64,000 bases of DNA from an uncultured Methylibium sp. (lineage in GTDB: Bacteria; Pseudomonadota; Gammaproteobacteria; Burkholderiales; Burkholderiaceae_C), in contig NZ_CADEFR010000009.1 in NCBI RefSeq assembly GCF_902826655.1, forward strand, positions 1-64,000. The letters run 5' to 3'. The position numbers and the translations under genes are program-made. Below the pieces are notes generated by a model. That model ran no database searches. It worked only from the letters and a program-made list of their open reading frames with translations, and was not told where the DNA came from. Shown in pieces: positions 33,670 to 42,177 of the stretch; the stretch's first letter is position 1, and each line of letters starts with the position of its first letter.

Positions 33670-35469
33670 TCAGCCGCCCCGGGTCGGCGCGCGCGTCTTG
33701 GCGTCCTCGCGCTCCTGCAGCACGCGCCACAGCACCTTGCCGGCGCCGGACTTGGGCAGCGCGTCGACGAACTCCACGTCGCGCGGGTACTTGTACGCGG
33801 CCATCTGCTCGCGCGCCCACTCGACGATCTGCTCGGCGGTCACGTCCTGGCGGTCGTGGCGCTTGACGATCACCGCCTTGACCGACTCGCCGCGGTAGGC
33901 ATCGTGGGTCGCGATGATGCAGGCCTCCTGCACCGCCGGATGCTTGTAGAGCATCAGCTCGACCTCGGCGGGCCAGACCTTGAAGCCGCTGGCGTTGATC
34001 ATCCGCTTGAGCCGGTCGGTCAGGAAGAAGTAGCCTTCCTCGTCCATGCGGCCCAGGTCGCCGGTGCGGAAGAAGAGCTTGTCGTCGCCCTTGATCTTCA
34101 CGAAGGCCGCGGCCGTGGCCTCCGGGTGGCGCCAGTAGCCCTTGAAGACCATCGGGCCGTGGGTGACGATCTCGCCGGTCTCGCCGGGCAGCAGCTCCTC
34201 CAGCGTGTCCGGATTGACGACGCGCGAGTCGACGCCGTAGATCGGGATGCCCAGGCACTGCAGCTTGGCGCGCTCGGGCGGGTTGCCATGGCTGGGCGCG
34301 GCGGTCTCGGTCAGGCCGTAGCCTTCGGCGAAGGTCAGGCCGAACTCGTCCAGCAGGCGCTGCGCCACCGCGTGCGGCATCGCCGCGCCGCCGCCGCTGA
34401 TGTAGCGCAGGCTCGAGAGGTCGAAGGCCTTGTAGTTCGGGCTGCCGAACAGGTCGATGATCATCGTCGGGATGCAGGTCCAGTGCGTCACGCGATGCCG
34501 CGAGATCAGCGTGCCGGCCAGCTCGCGGTCCCAGCGCGGCATCAGCACGACCGTGCCGCCCAGGTAGACCGAGCCCAGCACCGAATACATCATCCCGGTG
34601 ACGTGGAACAGCGGCACCACGCCCAGCGACACCGACTCGGGGCCGCCGTAGCCCCACTGCCCGCCGCCGACGGCGTTGCTCATCAGCGTGCGGTGGGTGT
34701 GCATGCAGCCCTTGGGCAGGCCGGTGGTGCCGGACGTGTAGGGCAGCAGCGCCAGGTCGTCGGGCTGCGCGGTGTGCGGTCCGGGGGCATGACCGGCCGC
34801 GATCGCATCGGGCCAGCGCGTGACCGGCAGGTCGGGCGACACGCTGGTCGGCAGGGGCGGGTCGGCGCGCAGCCACTGGTCCATCGCCGGCGCCACCGAC
34901 AGGCCCTCGGGATAGCGATCCGGCAGGGCGTCGGCATAGCGCGTCACCAGCAGGTGCTGCAGGCGCTGCGCCGGCGGCAGCGCGGCATCGGCGGTGGCGA
35001 CGTTGACGGCCAGGTCCGCGCTGGCAACGACCACCCGCGTCTGCGGATCGGTGATGTAGTGACCGACCTCGTCGGCCTTGTTCATCGGGTTGACCGGTAC
35101 GACGACGGCGTCGGCGCGCAGGATCGCGTAGTACGCCACGATGTACTGCGGACAGTTCTGCAGGTACAGCGCCACGCGCTCGCCGGCCTTCACGCCGGCC
35201 ACCCGCTGCAGCCAGCCGGCCAGCGCCTCGGCCTGGCGCTGCAGTTCGCGGTAGCTCAGCGTGCGGCCGAGGAACACGTAGGCGGCCTTGTCCGGATAGC
35301 GCCGCGCCGTCACCTCCAGGTTGAACCACAGGGTCGTGTCGGGGATCACCAGTTCGCGCGGCAGGCGTGCCGGCCAGACCTTGAGATGCGGCCGGTCGGC
35401 GGGCACGGGGCTCGTGGGGCTCGTGGGGCTCGGGGGGCTCGGGGGGCTGACGGGACTCACAGGGCTCAC
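33670..35469 (-). CDS. long-chain acyl-CoA synthetase (AMP-forming)
   Basis: About 599 residues, ANL superfamily; activates carboxylic acids through acyl-AMP to acyl-CoA. Signature motifs: the P-loop LPYTSGTTGLPKG, YGLTETAAP, and TGDLGRMDEEGYFFLTDRLKRMI with the catalytic lysine near the C-terminus (GAGKVLWR). The start is unclear: a GTG at 35469 (GGAG upstream) puts a 9-bp repeat in frame as seven Ser-Pro-X units, while a GTG at 35406 would leave it in the leader and begin at the conserved DRPHLKVWP. The hydrolase gene is coupled downstream. Confidence 0.86.
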   Translation of the reverse strand: MSPVSPVSPPSPPSPTSPTSPVPADRPHLKVWPARLPRELVIPDTTLWFNLEVTARRYPDKAAYVFLGRTLSYRELQRQAEALAGWLQRVAGVKAGERVALYLQNCPQYIVAYYAILRADAVVVPVNPMNKADEVGHYITDPQTRVVVASADLAVNVATADAALPPAQRLQHLLVTRYADALPDRYPEGLSVAPAMDQWLRADPPLPTSVSPDLPVTRWPDAIAAGHAPGPHTAQPDDLALLPYTSGTTGLPKGCMHTHRTLMSNAVGGGQWGYGGPESVSLGVVPLFHVTGMMYSVLGSVYLGGTVVLMPRWDRELAGTLISRHRVTHWTCIPTMIIDLFGSPNYKAFDLSSLRYISGGGAAMPHAVAQRLLDEFGLTFAEGYGLTETAAPSHGNPPERAKLQCLGIPIYGVDSRVVNPDTLEELLPGETGEIVTHGPMVFKGYWRHPEATAAAFVKIKGDDKLFFRTGDLGRMDEEGYFFLTDRLKRMINASGFKVWPAEVELMLYKHPAVQEACIIATHDAYRGESVKAVIVKRHDRQDVTAEQIVEWAREQMAAYKYPRDVEFVDALPKSGAGKVLWRVLQEREDAKTRAPTRGG

Positions 35470-35470
35470 G
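35408..35470 (-). repeat. seven 9-bp tandem repeats at the 5' end of the acyl-CoA synthetase gene
   Basis: Seven consecutive 9-bp units of the form GGGCTCNNG on the plus strand (gggctcgtg twice, gggctcggg twice, then three diverged copies). On the coding strand they encode Ser-Pro-X repeats if the upstream GTG is used. A 9-bp unit cannot change the reading frame, so copy-number change would alter only the N-terminal length or leader spacing. Confidence 0.8.
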
Positions 35471-35598
35471 GGCAAGGTCTCCAGCGGCGGTCGAGCCCGG
35501 CACCTTACGCCTCGCGCCGATGCTTGGGCAGTGGGGCTCGGCCCGAGGGAACGTCGCCTAGGCGACAGCGCCCGGCCCGCCCTGGGCGCGCGTATTGC

Positions 35599-36135
35599 AT
35601 GCCACCGGCCACCATGCTGCCCCCGCCCAGCCCCCGTCGCCGCGCGGCGCCGACCATCCTCGACATCGAGGCGTCGGGCTTCGGCCGCGGCAGCTATCCG
35701 ATCGAGATCGGCTTCGTGCTGCCCGACGGCAAGGGCTGGTGCACGCTGGTCCGGCCCGAGCCGGACTGGCAGCACTGGGACGCCGCTGCCGAGGCGCTGC
35801 ACCACATCCCGCGCGAGCTGGCGCTGCAGCACGGGCGCAGCGCGCGCGAGGTGGCGGCCACGCTGAACGAGCGGCTGCGCGGGCAGATCGTCTACTGCGA
35901 CGGCTGGGCCCACGACTACGCCTGGCTGGCCCGGCTGTTCGACGCGGCCGACATGACGCCGGCGTTCCGTCTCGACCACCTGCGCAGCCTGCTCGACGAC
36001 GACGCGGCGCAGCGCCTGCCGGGCGCCAGGCAGCAGGCGGTGGCCGAGGCCGGTCCGCAGCAGCGTCATCGCGCCAGCACCGACGCGCGCCTGCTGCAGC
36101 AGGCCGTGCTGCGCCTGCAGGCCCGCGTCGACTAG
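35599..36135 (+). CDS. DEDDh-type 3'-5' exonuclease-like protein
   Basis: 178-residue RNase H-fold exonuclease domain. The conserved acids are in ILDIEASGFG (D, E), the middle DGWAHDYAWL (D), and HRASTDARLL (H and D), matching the DEDDh set of DnaQ/RNase T proteins. An additional family-like segment is YPIEIGFVLPDGKGW. The substrate could be DNA or RNA ends. The first ATG is used; one at 35614 is equally possible and neither has a clear ribosome site. Confidence 0.78.
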   Translation: MPPATMLPPPSPRRRAAPTILDIEASGFGRGSYPIEIGFVLPDGKGWCTLVRPEPDWQHWDAAAEALHHIPRELALQHGRSAREVAATLNERLRGQIVYCDGWAHDYAWLARLFDAADMTPAFRLDHLRSLLDDDAAQRLPGARQQAVAEAGPQQRHRASTDARLLQQAVLRLQARVD

Positions 36136-36196
36136 CGCCGGGGCGGCGGCGCGCGGCTATGCTGCGCGCTTTTCCACTTCCAGAAGGCGCAGCACC

Positions 36197-36547
36197 ATGC
36201 AAACCACCGCTTCCGGCCTGCAGTACGAAGACACGACCGTCGGCAGCGGCGCCACCGCGCAGGCCGGCCAGGACGTGCGCGTGCACTACACCGGCTGGCT
36301 CTACAACGACGGCGTCGCCGGCAAGAAGTTCGACTCCAGCAAGGACCGCGGCGACCCCTTCGAGTTCTCGCTCGGCGCCGGCATGGTGATCCGCGGCTGG
36401 GACGAGGGCGTGGCCGGCATGCAGGTCGGCGGCACGCGCCGGCTGGTGATCCCCGCGGCCCTGGGCTACGGGGCCCGCGGCGCCGGCGGCGTGATCCCGC
36501 CCAACGCGACGCTGCTGTTCGAGGTCGACCTGCTGGCGGTCGGCTGA
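36197..36547 (+). CDS. FKBP-type peptidyl-prolyl isomerase
   Basis: 116-residue single FKBP domain without a signal peptide, so cytosolic. It starts with SGLQYEDTTVGSG and has the family core DVRVHYTGWLYNDG, FSLGAGMVIRGWDEGVAGMQVGGTRRLVIPAALGYG and PPNATLLFEVDLL. It accelerates proline isomerisation and aids folding. Single gene. Confidence 0.94.
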   Translation: MQTTASGLQYEDTTVGSGATAQAGQDVRVHYTGWLYNDGVAGKKFDSSKDRGDPFEFSLGAGMVIRGWDEGVAGMQVGGTRRLVIPAALGYGARGAGGVIPPNATLLFEVDLLAVG

Positions 36548-36627
36548 ATCGTCGGCTGAAGAATCCGCGGCGGCCGCCGATAACGAGGCGCAACCCTGCG
36601 CCGCGGCTGCGGCGCGCCTGACGTTCG

Positions 36628-39249
36628 ATGGTCACCGCCGCCCCTTCCACCGCCGCGCCGCGTCGCCGGCCGCTCCCGCTGCACAGCGCCCTGCTGGCGG
36701 TGGCGGCGCTGTTGCTGCTCGCGCTCGGCGTGGCGACGCGGATCACGCTGCAGGAAGCCCACCGCGACGAGATGCAGCGCGCCCTGCGCGACGCCGACCG
36801 CAGCGCCCAGAAGCTCGCCGTGCGCGTCCGCGAGGTGCTGCACTCGGTCGACCAGACCACGCTGCTGGTCAAGGCGCTGCAGGAGACCGGCAACCCGATG
36901 GACCTGACGGACCTGCGCCATGCCGGCCTGCTGGCCTTCGAGGTGACCCACTCGGTCTTCGTGGCGGACCGCCGCGGCATGGTGACCGACAGCAGTTCCA
37001 TCGACGTGCCGCTCAACATCGCCGACGACGAGGATTTCAAGCGCCATCTGCGCTACAACGACCTCGGCCTGACGATCGGCCTGCCGCAGCCGCATCCCTT
37101 GACGCAGGGCTGGATGATGCCGGCGATGCGCGGCCTGACGCGCGACGGCAGCGACTTCGACGGCGTCGTCGTCACGCTGATCGACCCCGCCGCGCTGACG
37201 CGCGGCTTCCACGTCAGCGAGGCGCCAGGCACCGCGATCAGCGTGCTCGGTCTCGACAACCTGGTGCGCTCGCGGCTGCTCGACGGCCAGCAGACCTACG
37301 GCGGCAGGATCGACGCCACGCGGCTGCAGGCGCTGGCGCTGCGGATGCGCGAGACGCTGACGGCCACCGTCAGCCCGGTCGACCTGCAGCGGCGCTTCGT
37401 GGCCACCGCACCGGTCGACGGCCACCCGCTGCTGGCCGTGATCGCGATCGCCGCGGATCCGGTGATCGCCGCCTACGAGGCGACACGCGCCAAGCTGCTG
37501 GCCGGCGCGGCGTCGATCGCGCTGCTGATCCTGGCCGCCGCAGGCGGGCTGTGGAAGCAGGCACGGCGCCTCGACGCGACCCGCGAGGTCGAGCGCAACG
37601 CGAAGGCGCTGTACGCGGCGACGCTGGACGGCAGCCTCGACGCCTTCTGGCTGCTGCGCGCCGAGCGCGGCGCCGACGGCGCGATCGAGGACTTCACCGT
37701 CACCGATGCCAACCGCCGTGCCGCATCGGTGCTGGCGATGGAGCGCAACGCGATGATCGGCCGGCGCGCCTGCGAGCTGGTCCCGTCGATGCGCAGCGAC
37801 GGCCTGATGGAGCTGCTGCGCAAGGTCATGGCGCAGCAGCGCCCGATCGACGTCGAGGCGCTGGGCGTGACGGCCGAGGTGCACGATCGCTGGCTGCACT
37901 ACCAGGTCGTGCCGGTCGGCGACGGCGTGGCGCTGATCATGCGCGACATCACCGATCGCAAGCTGGCCGAGCAGCGCCTGGCCGAGCGCGAGAGCTTCTT
38001 CCGCACCCTGCTCGACATGCTGCCGCTGGCGGTCTACGCCAAGAGCGTGCGGCCGGCGACGCGCGGCCGCTTCATGTACTGGAACCGCGCCGCCGAGCGG
38101 ACCTTCCACGCCCCGGCAGAACGCGTGATCGGGCAGCGAGCCCAGGACTTCCTGCCGGCCGACGTCGCCGCACGCAGCGACGCCCATGTCGAGGCCCTGC
38201 TGGCCCAGCCGCGCCTGACGCACTACCCCGAGCTGGTCTACGACGGCCCCGACGGTCGCCGCTACCTCGACGTCAGCAAGGCGCCGGTGCTGGGCACCGA
38301 CGGCGAGATCGACCACATCCTGGTCGTGGCCGACGACGTGACCGCGCGCCGCGCCGATGCCGAACGGCTGCGCCTGACCTCGCGGGTCGTCGAGGAGACC
38401 GGCGATGCGATCGTGCTGAGCGACCGCGACGACCGCATCATCCAGGTCAACGCCGCCTTCCTGGCGATGACCGGCCAGCCGCTCGACGGCCTGATCGGCC
38501 GCTGGGCCGGCGACGCCGGCCTGCCGGCCCTGAGCGATGCCGACCTGCCTGGCGTGGAGTCCTCGCTGCGCGAGCATCGCCGCTGGACCGGCGAGAGCCG
38601 CCAGCAGCGGCGCGACGGCAGCCGCTTCGACATCTGGCTCAACGTCATCGCGATCGCCGACGAGCGCGGCGTGGTCACCCACCATGCGCGCCTGTTCGCC
38701 GACATCACCGTCTTCAAGGACCAGAAGCAGCAGCTGGCCGACCTGGCGCGGCGCGACGCGCTGACCGGCCTGCCCAACCGCCGTCACTTCGAGGAGGAGC
38801 TCGAGGCGGCCACCGCACGCGCGCGCCGCTCGGGCCAGCCGCTGGCGCTGGTCTACCTCGATCTGGACGGCTTCAAGCACGTCAACGACACGCTCGGCCA
38901 CGAGGCCGGCGACCTGCTGCTGATCGAGGTGGCGCGCCGTCTCAAGGCCCAGGTGCGCGGCACCGACCTGGTGGCGCGACTCGGCGGCGACGAGTTCACC
39001 GTGCTGCTCGAGAACGCCGGCGGCGCCGACGACCGGCTGCAGCAGTGCGAGCGTCTGGTCCAGGCGCTGTCGCTGCCGCATGCCCTGGGCGGACGCCAGG
39101 TCGTGTCGACGCCCAGCCTCGGCATCGCGGTCTACGCGCCGGGCGAGACCGTCGAGAACCTGCGCCGCCGCGCCGACGTCGCCATGTACGAGGCCAAGCG
39201 CGCCGGCAAGGCCTGCGTGCGGGTCGCCCCCGAGGCTGCAAGCGGCTGA
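36628..39249 (+). CDS. membrane diguanylate cyclase with PAS domains
   Basis: 873-residue sensor enzyme making cyclic di-GMP. Two transmembrane helices (about 20-42 and 290-310) flank a periplasmic Cache-like sensor. Three PAS-type domains follow (about 325-450, 460-585 and 590-700), then the GGDEF domain (from about 705) with the intact active motif LGGDEFT. An inhibitory site RGTD lies five residues before it, so product feedback is expected. No EAL domain is present. The TAXI gene follows 60 bases downstream. Confidence 0.9.
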   Translation: MVTAAPSTAAPRRRPLPLHSALLAVAALLLLALGVATRITLQEAHRDEMQRALRDADRSAQKLAVRVREVLHSVDQTTLLVKALQETGNPMDLTDLRHAGLLAFEVTHSVFVADRRGMVTDSSSIDVPLNIADDEDFKRHLRYNDLGLTIGLPQPHPLTQGWMMPAMRGLTRDGSDFDGVVVTLIDPAALTRGFHVSEAPGTAISVLGLDNLVRSRLLDGQQTYGGRIDATRLQALALRMRETLTATVSPVDLQRRFVATAPVDGHPLLAVIAIAADPVIAAYEATRAKLLAGAASIALLILAAAGGLWKQARRLDATREVERNAKALYAATLDGSLDAFWLLRAERGADGAIEDFTVTDANRRAASVLAMERNAMIGRRACELVPSMRSDGLMELLRKVMAQQRPIDVEALGVTAEVHDRWLHYQVVPVGDGVALIMRDITDRKLAEQRLAERESFFRTLLDMLPLAVYAKSVRPATRGRFMYWNRAAERTFHAPAERVIGQRAQDFLPADVAARSDAHVEALLAQPRLTHYPELVYDGPDGRRYLDVSKAPVLGTDGEIDHILVVADDVTARRADAERLRLTSRVVEETGDAIVLSDRDDRIIQVNAAFLAMTGQPLDGLIGRWAGDAGLPALSDADLPGVESSLREHRRWTGESRQQRRDGSRFDIWLNVIAIADERGVVTHHARLFADITVFKDQKQQLADLARRDALTGLPNRRHFEEELEAATARARRSGQPLALVYLDLDGFKHVNDTLGHEAGDLLLIEVARRLKAQVRGTDLVARLGGDEFTVLLENAGGADDRLQQCERLVQALSLPHALGGRQVVSTPSLGIAVYAPGETVENLRRRADVAMYEAKRAGKACVRVAPEAASG

Positions 39250-39309
39250 AACACCGCGGTGCCGCGCGCGGCCAGCGGCGAGAATGCGGCGGACCCGACG
39301 CCCCCGCCG

Positions 39310-40674
39310 ATGCCTCCCGCCCTGCGCCACACCCTGCTGAGCACCCGCGACCTGCTGGTCACCGCCGGGCCCTTCGTGCTGCTGGCCGCCCTGCTGCTGG
39401 GGCTGGCGTACTGGGCCCTGGATCCGACGCCGCCGAAGAAGGTGGTGCTGGCGACCGGCCCGGCCAACGGCGCCTACGCCGAGTTCGGCCAGCGCTACCA
39501 GGCCCAGCTCAGGAAGTTCGGCATCCAGGTCGAGCTGCGCGGCACCGAAGGCTCGTCCGAGAACCTGCGGCTGCTCGAGGACGCCGACTCGGGCGTCGAC
39601 TTCGCCTTCGTCCAGGGCGGCGCGGGCCGGCTGCGCAGCGGCGAGGACGAGGCGCCGCCCGACCTGGTCTCGCTGGGCAGCCTGTTCTACGAGCCGCTGT
39701 GGATCTTCTACCGCGAGGCCAGCGCGCAGCAGCGCCTGAAGCGCGAGCGCGTCGACAAGCTGTCCGAGCTGAAGGGCTGGCGCGTCAACATCGGTGCCAA
39801 GGGCAGCGGCATCACCAACCTGATGAAGCGCGTGCTGTCGGCGAGCGGCCTCGAGCCCGAGGACATCGTCGCCGAGCGCATGAGCCAGACGCCCGCGGTG
39901 ATGGCCTTGCTGGACGGCAGCATCGATGCGCTCGCGCTGGTCTCGGCGCCGGAGGCCCCGATGGTGCAGCTGCTGCTGCAGACGCCGGGCATCCGCCTGC
40001 TGGACTTCGCGCAGGCCGAGGCCTACACGCGCCGGCTGCCGATGCTGGCGGCCGTGCGGTTGCCGCGCGGCGTCGTCAAGCTCGACGCCGACCTGCCGCC
40101 GCAGGACATCGACCTGGTGGCGCCGACCGCGATGCTGGTCGCGAAGCCCACGTCGCATCCGGCACTGCAGCGCCTGTTCGTGCAGGCCGCGAACACCATC
40201 CACAGCGAGGCCGGCTGGTTCCAGACGCGGCGCGAGTTCCCGAACCGGCGCGCCACCGAGCTGCCGATGGCCAAGGAAGCGGACCGATTCTTCGACACCG
40301 GCCCGCCCTTCCTGCAGCGCTACCTGCCGTTCTGGCTGGCCAATCTGATCGACCGCATGTGGGTGGTGCTGGCGTCGATCATCGTCGTGCTGCTGCCGCT
40401 GTCGCGCGTGCTGCCGCCGCTGTACGAGCTGCGCATCCGCTCGCGCGTGTTCCGCTGGTACGCGAAGCTGCGGCAGATCGAGGAGAGCCTGGCCGGGCAG
40501 ACCGAAGGGGCCCAGCCGCTGATGGAGCAGCTGGACCAGCTCGACGCCCGCGTCAAGCAGCTGCAGGTGCCGCTGTCGCACGCCGACGAGCTGTATGCGC
40601 TGCGCAGCCACATCGACCTGGTGCGCAAGAAGCTGCGCGCGCTGGGGGCACAGACCCCGGGCGCGGCCGCCTGA
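39310..40674 (+). CDS. membrane-anchored TAXI-family solute-binding protein
   Basis: 454-residue protein. A transmembrane helix near the N-terminus (about 15-37) anchors a TAXI-type binding domain (about 45-325), with the family start VVLATGPANGAYAEFGQRY. A second helix (about 348-370) leads to a cytosolic tail of about 85 residues that is probably coiled-coil. TAXI proteins normally serve TRAP transporters, but no TRAP permease is nearby and two membrane anchors are unusual for a diffusing receptor. It could be a sensor; the ligand is unknown. Confidence 0.82.
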   Translation: MPPALRHTLLSTRDLLVTAGPFVLLAALLLGLAYWALDPTPPKKVVLATGPANGAYAEFGQRYQAQLRKFGIQVELRGTEGSSENLRLLEDADSGVDFAFVQGGAGRLRSGEDEAPPDLVSLGSLFYEPLWIFYREASAQQRLKRERVDKLSELKGWRVNIGAKGSGITNLMKRVLSASGLEPEDIVAERMSQTPAVMALLDGSIDALALVSAPEAPMVQLLLQTPGIRLLDFAQAEAYTRRLPMLAAVRLPRGVVKLDADLPPQDIDLVAPTAMLVAKPTSHPALQRLFVQAANTIHSEAGWFQTRREFPNRRATELPMAKEADRFFDTGPPFLQRYLPFWLANLIDRMWVVLASIIVVLLPLSRVLPPLYELRIRSRVFRWYAKLRQIEESLAGQTEGAQPLMEQLDQLDARVKQLQVPLSHADELYALRSHIDLVRKKLRALGAQTPGAAA

Positions 40675-40737
40675 GCGGCGGCAACGAACCTGCCTTTCCT
40701 ATTCGCGCGGGCACGGCGTGCCACAGTCCGCATCACC

Positions 40738-42090
40738 ATGAGCCACGCTCCCGACTCCCCTGTCCGTCCCCGCGTCGTCATCATCGGCTGCGGCTTCGGC
40801 GGCATCGAGGCGGTGCGCGCCCTGGCCCGGGCCGAGGTCGAGATCACGCTGATCGACCGCACCAACCACCACCTGTTCCAGCCGCTGCTCTACCAGGTGG
40901 CCACGGCCAACCTGTCGGCGCCGGCGATCTCGGGGCCGATCCGCCACATCCTGCGCAAGGAGATGCAGCGCGGCCGGCTGACGATCCTGCTCGGCGAAGT
41001 CACGGCCATCGACACCGCGGCCCGCAGCGTCGAGCTCGACGGCGGCAAGGAGCGCATCCCCTACGACCACCTGATCGTCGCCGCCGGCGCGACGCACAGC
41101 TACTTCGGCAACGACCAGTGGGCCCAGCACGCGCCGGGCCTCAAGACCCTGGCCGATGCCTTCACGATCCGCCGCCGCGTGCTGATGGCCTTCGAGCGCG
41201 CCGAGCGCAAGCACGACGAGGCCCAGCGCATGAAGTGCCTGACGTTCGCGGTCGTCGGCGCCGGCCCGACCGGCGTCGAGATGGCCGGCCAGCTGGCCGA
41301 GATCGCCCACCACACGCTGCCCGACGAGTACCGCCGCATCGACTCGCGCCGCGCGCGCGTCCTGCTGATCGAGGGCGGGCCGCGCGTGCTGTCGGCCTTC
41401 ACCGAGGAGATGTCGGGTCGGGCGAAGGCGCAACTCGACATGCTCGGCGTCGAAGTCCTGACGAACGCCAGGGTGACGGGCATCGACGCCGAAGGCCTGG
41501 ACTACGACAGCCCCGACGGCCCGCGCCGCATCGACAGCCAGACCATCGTCTGGGCCGCCGGCGTGGCAGCCTCGCCGCTGGGACGGTCGCTGGCCGGCAG
41601 CAGCGGCTGCGAGACCGACCGCGCCGGCCGCGTCGTCGTGCAGGCCGACCTGACGATTCCCGGCCATCCGGAGATCTCGGTGGTCGGCGACCTCGCCGCG
41701 GCGAAGAGCCATCCGAAGAAGGGCGAGCCGACGCCGGTGCCCGGCGTCAGCCCGGCCGCCAAGCAGATGGGCCGCCAGGCCGCACAGAACCTCCTGCGCC
41801 GCCTGCGCGGCGAGCCGACGCTGCCGTTCCGCTACCTCGACTACGGTGCGCTCGCCACCATCGGCCGTCGTGCCGCGATCGCCTCGGTCGACGTGCCGGT
41901 GCTCGGCACGGTCAAGTTCAGCGGCGCCTTCGCCTGGCTGTTCTGGCTGTTCGTGCACATCTACTTCCTGATCGGCTTCCGCAACCGCCTGGTGGTGCTG
42001 AGCGACTGGGCCTGGGCCTACTTCAGCTTCGAACGCCAGGCCCGGGTGGTGGCCGACCCCGAGGTGCCGCCGGCCAAGACCGTGGCTTGA
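40738..42090 (+). CDS. ndh: type II NADH dehydrogenase
   Basis: 450-residue non-proton-pumping NADH:quinone oxidoreductase. The FAD-binding motif VVIIGCGFGGIEAV is at the N-terminus and the NADH-binding motif VVGAGPTGVEMAGQLAE near residue 175. A second FAD motif near WAAGVAASPLG and SVVGDLAAAK follows, and a C-terminal hydrophobic stretch (FAWLFWLFVHIYFLIG) should contact the membrane. It feeds electrons from NADH to quinone. Confidence 0.92.
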   Translation: MSHAPDSPVRPRVVIIGCGFGGIEAVRALARAEVEITLIDRTNHHLFQPLLYQVATANLSAPAISGPIRHILRKEMQRGRLTILLGEVTAIDTAARSVELDGGKERIPYDHLIVAAGATHSYFGNDQWAQHAPGLKTLADAFTIRRRVLMAFERAERKHDEAQRMKCLTFAVVGAGPTGVEMAGQLAEIAHHTLPDEYRRIDSRRARVLLIEGGPRVLSAFTEEMSGRAKAQLDMLGVEVLTNARVTGIDAEGLDYDSPDGPRRIDSQTIVWAAGVAASPLGRSLAGSSGCETDRAGRVVVQADLTIPGHPEISVVGDLAAAKSHPKKGEPTPVPGVSPAAKQMGRQAAQNLLRRLRGEPTLPFRYLDYGALATIGRRAAIASVDVPVLGTVKFSGAFAWLFWLFVHIYFLIGFRNRLVVLSDWAWAYFSFERQARVVADPEVPPAKTVA

Positions 42091-42177
42091 GCGCCGCGGC
42101 GTCGACTTCCTAGAATCGGGCCATCGCACGGCGCCGCCGACCCGGCAGCGTCGCGTCCCTCCCGACCCAGGAAGCCG

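Noticed and set aside
35599-36135. Considered as the epsilon subunit of DNA polymerase III
   Set aside because: It is shorter, lacks the polymerase-binding tail, and its motifs fit the generic DEDDh exonuclease group equally well.
36466-40611. Very long open frame on the minus strand opposite the diguanylate cyclase and TAXI genes
   Set aside because: It mirrors well-supported genes, its composition is Gln/His/Arg/Ala-rich as expected for the complement of GC-rich codons, and it has no family resemblance.
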